14,844 nucleotides of DNA from NCBI GenBank assembly GCA_041685075.1, contig JAWLGN010000127.1, positions 1-14,844 of the forward strand, given 5' to 3'. Positions 13,087 through 14,844 of the stretch are shown here, piece by piece. The translations under genes and the position numbers were made by a program. The stretch's first letter is position 1. Every line of letters begins with the position of its first letter. Below the pieces are notes generated by a model. It was not told the origin of the DNA. It did no database searches and saw only the letters and a list, made by a program, of their open reading frames with translations. The stretch comes from JAMCRM01 sp041685075. GTDB lineage: Bacteria > Acidobacteriota > Terriglobia > Bryobacterales > Bryobacteraceae.

Positions 13087-14500
13087 GATTGGCATGTTCG
13101 TCCGGTTCATCCTGCCGGCCCTGACCGAAGCCACCAGCCCCCTGTTCCGTCCCATCAAGTACTCGCTGTTTCCGCCGCTCGGGCTGGCGACCCTGGCGGC
13201 CTATCTCGATCCCGGCGACCGCGCCGAAATCGTCGATGAGCACGTCGAACGTCTGCGCCTGGAGGACCGTCCCGACCTGGTGGTGATCCAGGTCTATATC
13301 ACCAGCGCGCGACGTTCCTACGAAATTGCCGATGCCTACCGGCGCCGGGGCGTCTTTGTGGCGCTGGGAGGGCTGCATGTCACTTCCCTGCCCGAGGAGG
13401 CTGCCGCGCACGCCGACGTTATCTTCACCGGCCCCGGAGAGGATACCTGGCCGCGTTTCCTGCGCGACTATCGCGCCGGCAGACCCGCGCGGCGCTACGG
13501 CTCCACCGTCCGTACGCTGGTGGAACTGCCGCCGGTGCGCCGCGATCTCATCCGGCGGCATCTCTACCTGGTTCCCAACTCCATCGTGGTCACCAGAGGC
13601 TGCCCGCACGTATGCGACTTCTGTTACAAGGAGGCCTTCTTCGCCGGCGGGCGCGGCTTCTACACCCAGCCGGTGGACGACGCGTTGGCGGAGATTGACC
13701 GCCTTCCCGGCCGGCACCTCTACTTCCTGGACGATCACCTGTTCGGCAATCGCCGCTTCGCCGCCGCGCTGTTCGAGGGCATGCGCGGCATGGGACGCGT
13801 CTGGCAGGCGGCGGGCACGGTCCATTCCATCCTGGCATCCGGCCCGGAGCCCAAGTTGCTCGAAAAGGCTGTTGCATGCGGGCTGCGCAGCCTGTTCGTC
13901 GGATTCGAGAGCATCAACCCGGATGCTCTGCGGGAGCAGCGCAAGTTTCAGAACCTGAACCGCGATTACTCCGAGGCCATCCGCCGCCTGCACGGACTGG
14001 GCGTGATGGTCAACGGAAGCTTCGTCTTCGGAATGGACGGGGACGGCCCCGATGTCTTCGACCGCACCGTGGAATGGGCTGTCGCGCAAGGCATCGAGAC
14101 CGCCACCTTCCACATCCTGACGCCCTATCCCGGCACCCCGCTCTTCGCCCGCATCGAGGCGCAGGGGAGGCTGCTCCACCGCAACTGGGATCTCTACGAT
14201 ACGCGCCACGCAGTGTTCCGCCCGGCGCGCATGACGCCGGAGCAATTGGAGGCAGGCTACTGGCGCGCCTACCACGACTTCTATCGCTGGAGCGCCATCG
14301 CGCGCGGCGCCCTCACCAAGGCGACTTTCCTGGCCCGCGCCCGGCACTTCGCCTACGCCGCGGGCTGGAAGAAGCTCGAACCTTTCTGGGACCTGGTTTT
14401 GCGGATGCGCCGGGTGGCGTACATGCGGCCGGTGCTGGAGCGAGTGCTCCTGGGCGCCGGACGGCGGCAGCCGGGCGCCGTATTGCCGGCCGGCCGATGA
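13085..14500 (+). CDS. B12-binding-type radical SAM enzyme
   Basis: A 471-residue protein. Residues 1-135 are a Rossmann-like cobalamin-binding-type domain (PPLGLATLAAYL, then VALGGLHVTSLPEEAAAHAD and FTGPGED). DEHVER at 51-56 sits where DxHxxG is expected, with the final Gly replaced by Arg. The radical SAM domain (160-370) has the iron-sulfur motif C173-x3-C177-x2-C180 (TRGCPHVCDFCYKEAFF), FLDDHLFGN, and LFVGFESINPDALREQRKFQ. The C-terminal part (380-450) is of the DUF4070 kind, as in hopanoid-associated HpnP/HpnJ-like enzymes. Such enzymes use S-adenosylmethionine radicals, often for methylation; the substrate is unknown. No hopanoid gene is nearby. ATG 13085 has no ribosome site and overlaps the -10 box; ATG 13094 could be a leaderless start. 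An alpha/beta hydrolase gene follows closely. Confidence 0.9.
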   Translation: MIGMFVRFILPALTEATSPLFRPIKYSLFPPLGLATLAAYLDPGDRAEIVDEHVERLRLEDRPDLVVIQVYITSARRSYEIADAYRRRGVFVALGGLHVTSLPEEAAAHADVIFTGPGEDTWPRFLRDYRAGRPARRYGSTVRTLVELPPVRRDLIRRHLYLVPNSIVVTRGCPHVCDFCYKEAFFAGGRGFYTQPVDDALAEIDRLPGRHLYFLDDHLFGNRRFAAALFEGMRGMGRVWQAAGTVHSILASGPEPKLLEKAVACGLRSLFVGFESINPDALREQRKFQNLNRDYSEAIRRLHGLGVMVNGSFVFGMDGDGPDVFDRTVEWAVAQGIETATFHILTPYPGTPLFARIEAQGRLLHRNWDLYDTRHAVFRPARMTPEQLEAGYWRAYHDFYRWSAIARGALTKATFLARARHFAYAAGWKKLEPFWDLVLRMRRVAYMRPVLERVLLGAGRRQPGAVLPAGR

Positions 14501-14512
14501 ACCATCGAGTTT

Positions 14513-14518
14513 TATACT
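14513..14518 (+). promoter_or_regulatory. -10-like TATACT just ahead of the hydrolase start
   Basis: TATACT (5 of 6 to consensus) ends 6 bases before the GTG at 14525, so a transcript starting at the normal distance would begin at or near the start codon (leaderless). There is no -35 box at 16-18 bases, so this is weak evidence; read-through from the radical SAM gene is the alternative. Confidence 0.35.
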
Positions 14519-14524
14519 TGTAAC

Positions 14525-14844
14525 GTGGGACTTCGCGAACGTGTTCTGCAATCCGGAGACGCGACGCTGTACACCGAGAGCATTGGCGACCCGAACGCCC
14601 CGCCGGTACTGCTCATCATGGGGGCCATGGCATCGGGCGTGTGGTGGCCCGCGGCTTTCTGCGCCCGGCTGGCGGACCGCGGCCGTTTCGTGATTCGCTA
14701 CGACCACCGCGATACGGGCAGATCCACAAGCTACCCGCCGGGCCAGACCTGTTACACCACCGAAGCGCTTGCCGACGACGGGCTGGCCGTGCTGGACGGA
14801 TACCAGATCGGCAAGGCGCACCTGGTGGGGATGTCGCTCGGCGG
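14525..14844 (+). CDS. Alpha/beta hydrolase, N-terminal fragment (cut by window edge)
   Basis: 106 complete codons from a GTG at 14525. The sequence shows SIGDPNAPPVLLIMGAMASG (strand b3 and the oxyanion region), RFVIRYDHRDTGRSTSYPPG, and LVGMSLGG at the edge, where GMSLG is the nucleophile elbow with the catalytic Ser. The RYDHRDTGRST pattern is shared by alpha/beta hydrolases annotated as esterases, lactonases or polyketide-modifying enzymes; the substrate cannot be told. No signal peptide is present. No ribosome site precedes the GTG, but the protein pattern begins within about ten residues, so the start is near here. An 8-codon frame (ATG 14497, overlapping the radical SAM stop as ATGA, to TAA 14523) ends one base before the GTG and could allow coupling. 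The catalytic Asp and His lie outside the window. Confidence 0.85.
   Translation, partial: MGLRERVLQSGDATLYTESIGDPNAPPVLLIMGAMASGVWWPAAFCARLADRGRFVIRYDHRDTGRSTSYPPGQTCYTTEALADDGLAVLDGYQIGKAHLVGMSLG

Noticed and set aside
14497..14523. Eight-codon frame overlapping the radical SAM stop (ATGA)
   Set aside because: Too short to call a gene; kept only as a possible coupling element for the hydrolase start.
12764..14821. 685-residue minus-strand frame opposite the radical SAM and hydrolase genes
   Set aside because: The plus strand carries the CxxxCxxC and nucleophile-elbow motifs; the antisense frame is long only because stops are rare at this GC content.

Overview
The window is high-GC, densely coded bacterial chromosome. 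It most resembles a soil Acidobacteriota, probably near Solibacter/Bryobacter. This rests on gene content, not on a phylogenetic marker. The clues are a PadR regulator followed directly by an 'acidobacterial duplicated orphan permease' (ADOP, a MacB/FtsX-like permease with no ATPase beside it), and a set of secreted proteins typical of such genomes: a DUF1593/Sde182-like protein, a Tat-type sulfatase, a jelly-roll lyase-like protein and a glycine-zipper lipoprotein. No phage, insertion sequence, CRISPR array, tRNA or rRNA was seen.

Layout. 1-351 (minus): a VapBC-type toxin-antitoxin pair, with the toxin cut by the window edge. 386-1054 (minus): a PP-loop ATPase of the Dph6-like family. 1292-2146 (plus): a secreted protein with a helical DUF4398-like tail. 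2205-3059 (minus): a secreted concanavalin-A/polysaccharide-lyase-like protein. 3144-6193 (minus): the padR-ADOP operon. 6272-8601 (minus): a sulfatase followed by an IclR regulator, very likely one operon. 8770-9096 (plus): a small secreted Gly/Arg-rich protein with an Asp-rich loop. 9098-10477 (minus): the DUF1593 protein. 10561-11334 (plus): the glycine-zipper lipoprotein. 11335-12675 (minus): a secreted M48 metalloprotease. 12782-13024 (plus): a small DUF2007-like protein with a good intrinsic terminator. 13085-14500 (plus): a B12-binding-type radical SAM enzyme. 14525-end (plus): an alpha/beta hydrolase, cut by the edge.

How they fit. Most products are exported, and several (sulfatase, lyase-like protein, DUF1593 protein) suggest use of sulfated or complex polysaccharides, although the genes do not form one operon. 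Local regulators sit beside their likely targets: PadR in front of the permease, with a palindrome over its own -10 box, and IclR behind the sulfatase, with an array of GCACGG motifs upstream of the sulfatase -10 box. Several starts lie only a few bases behind a -10-like box, suggesting short-leader or leaderless mRNAs. Gene ends are tight: two convergent pairs are separated by 0 or 1 base. No gene-free stretch exceeds 300 bases; the longest is 1055-1291. Nothing here amounts to a clearly new multi-gene system. The best leads are regulatory (the GCACGG array, the PadR palindrome, the radical SAM promoter) and the small Asp-loop secreted protein.
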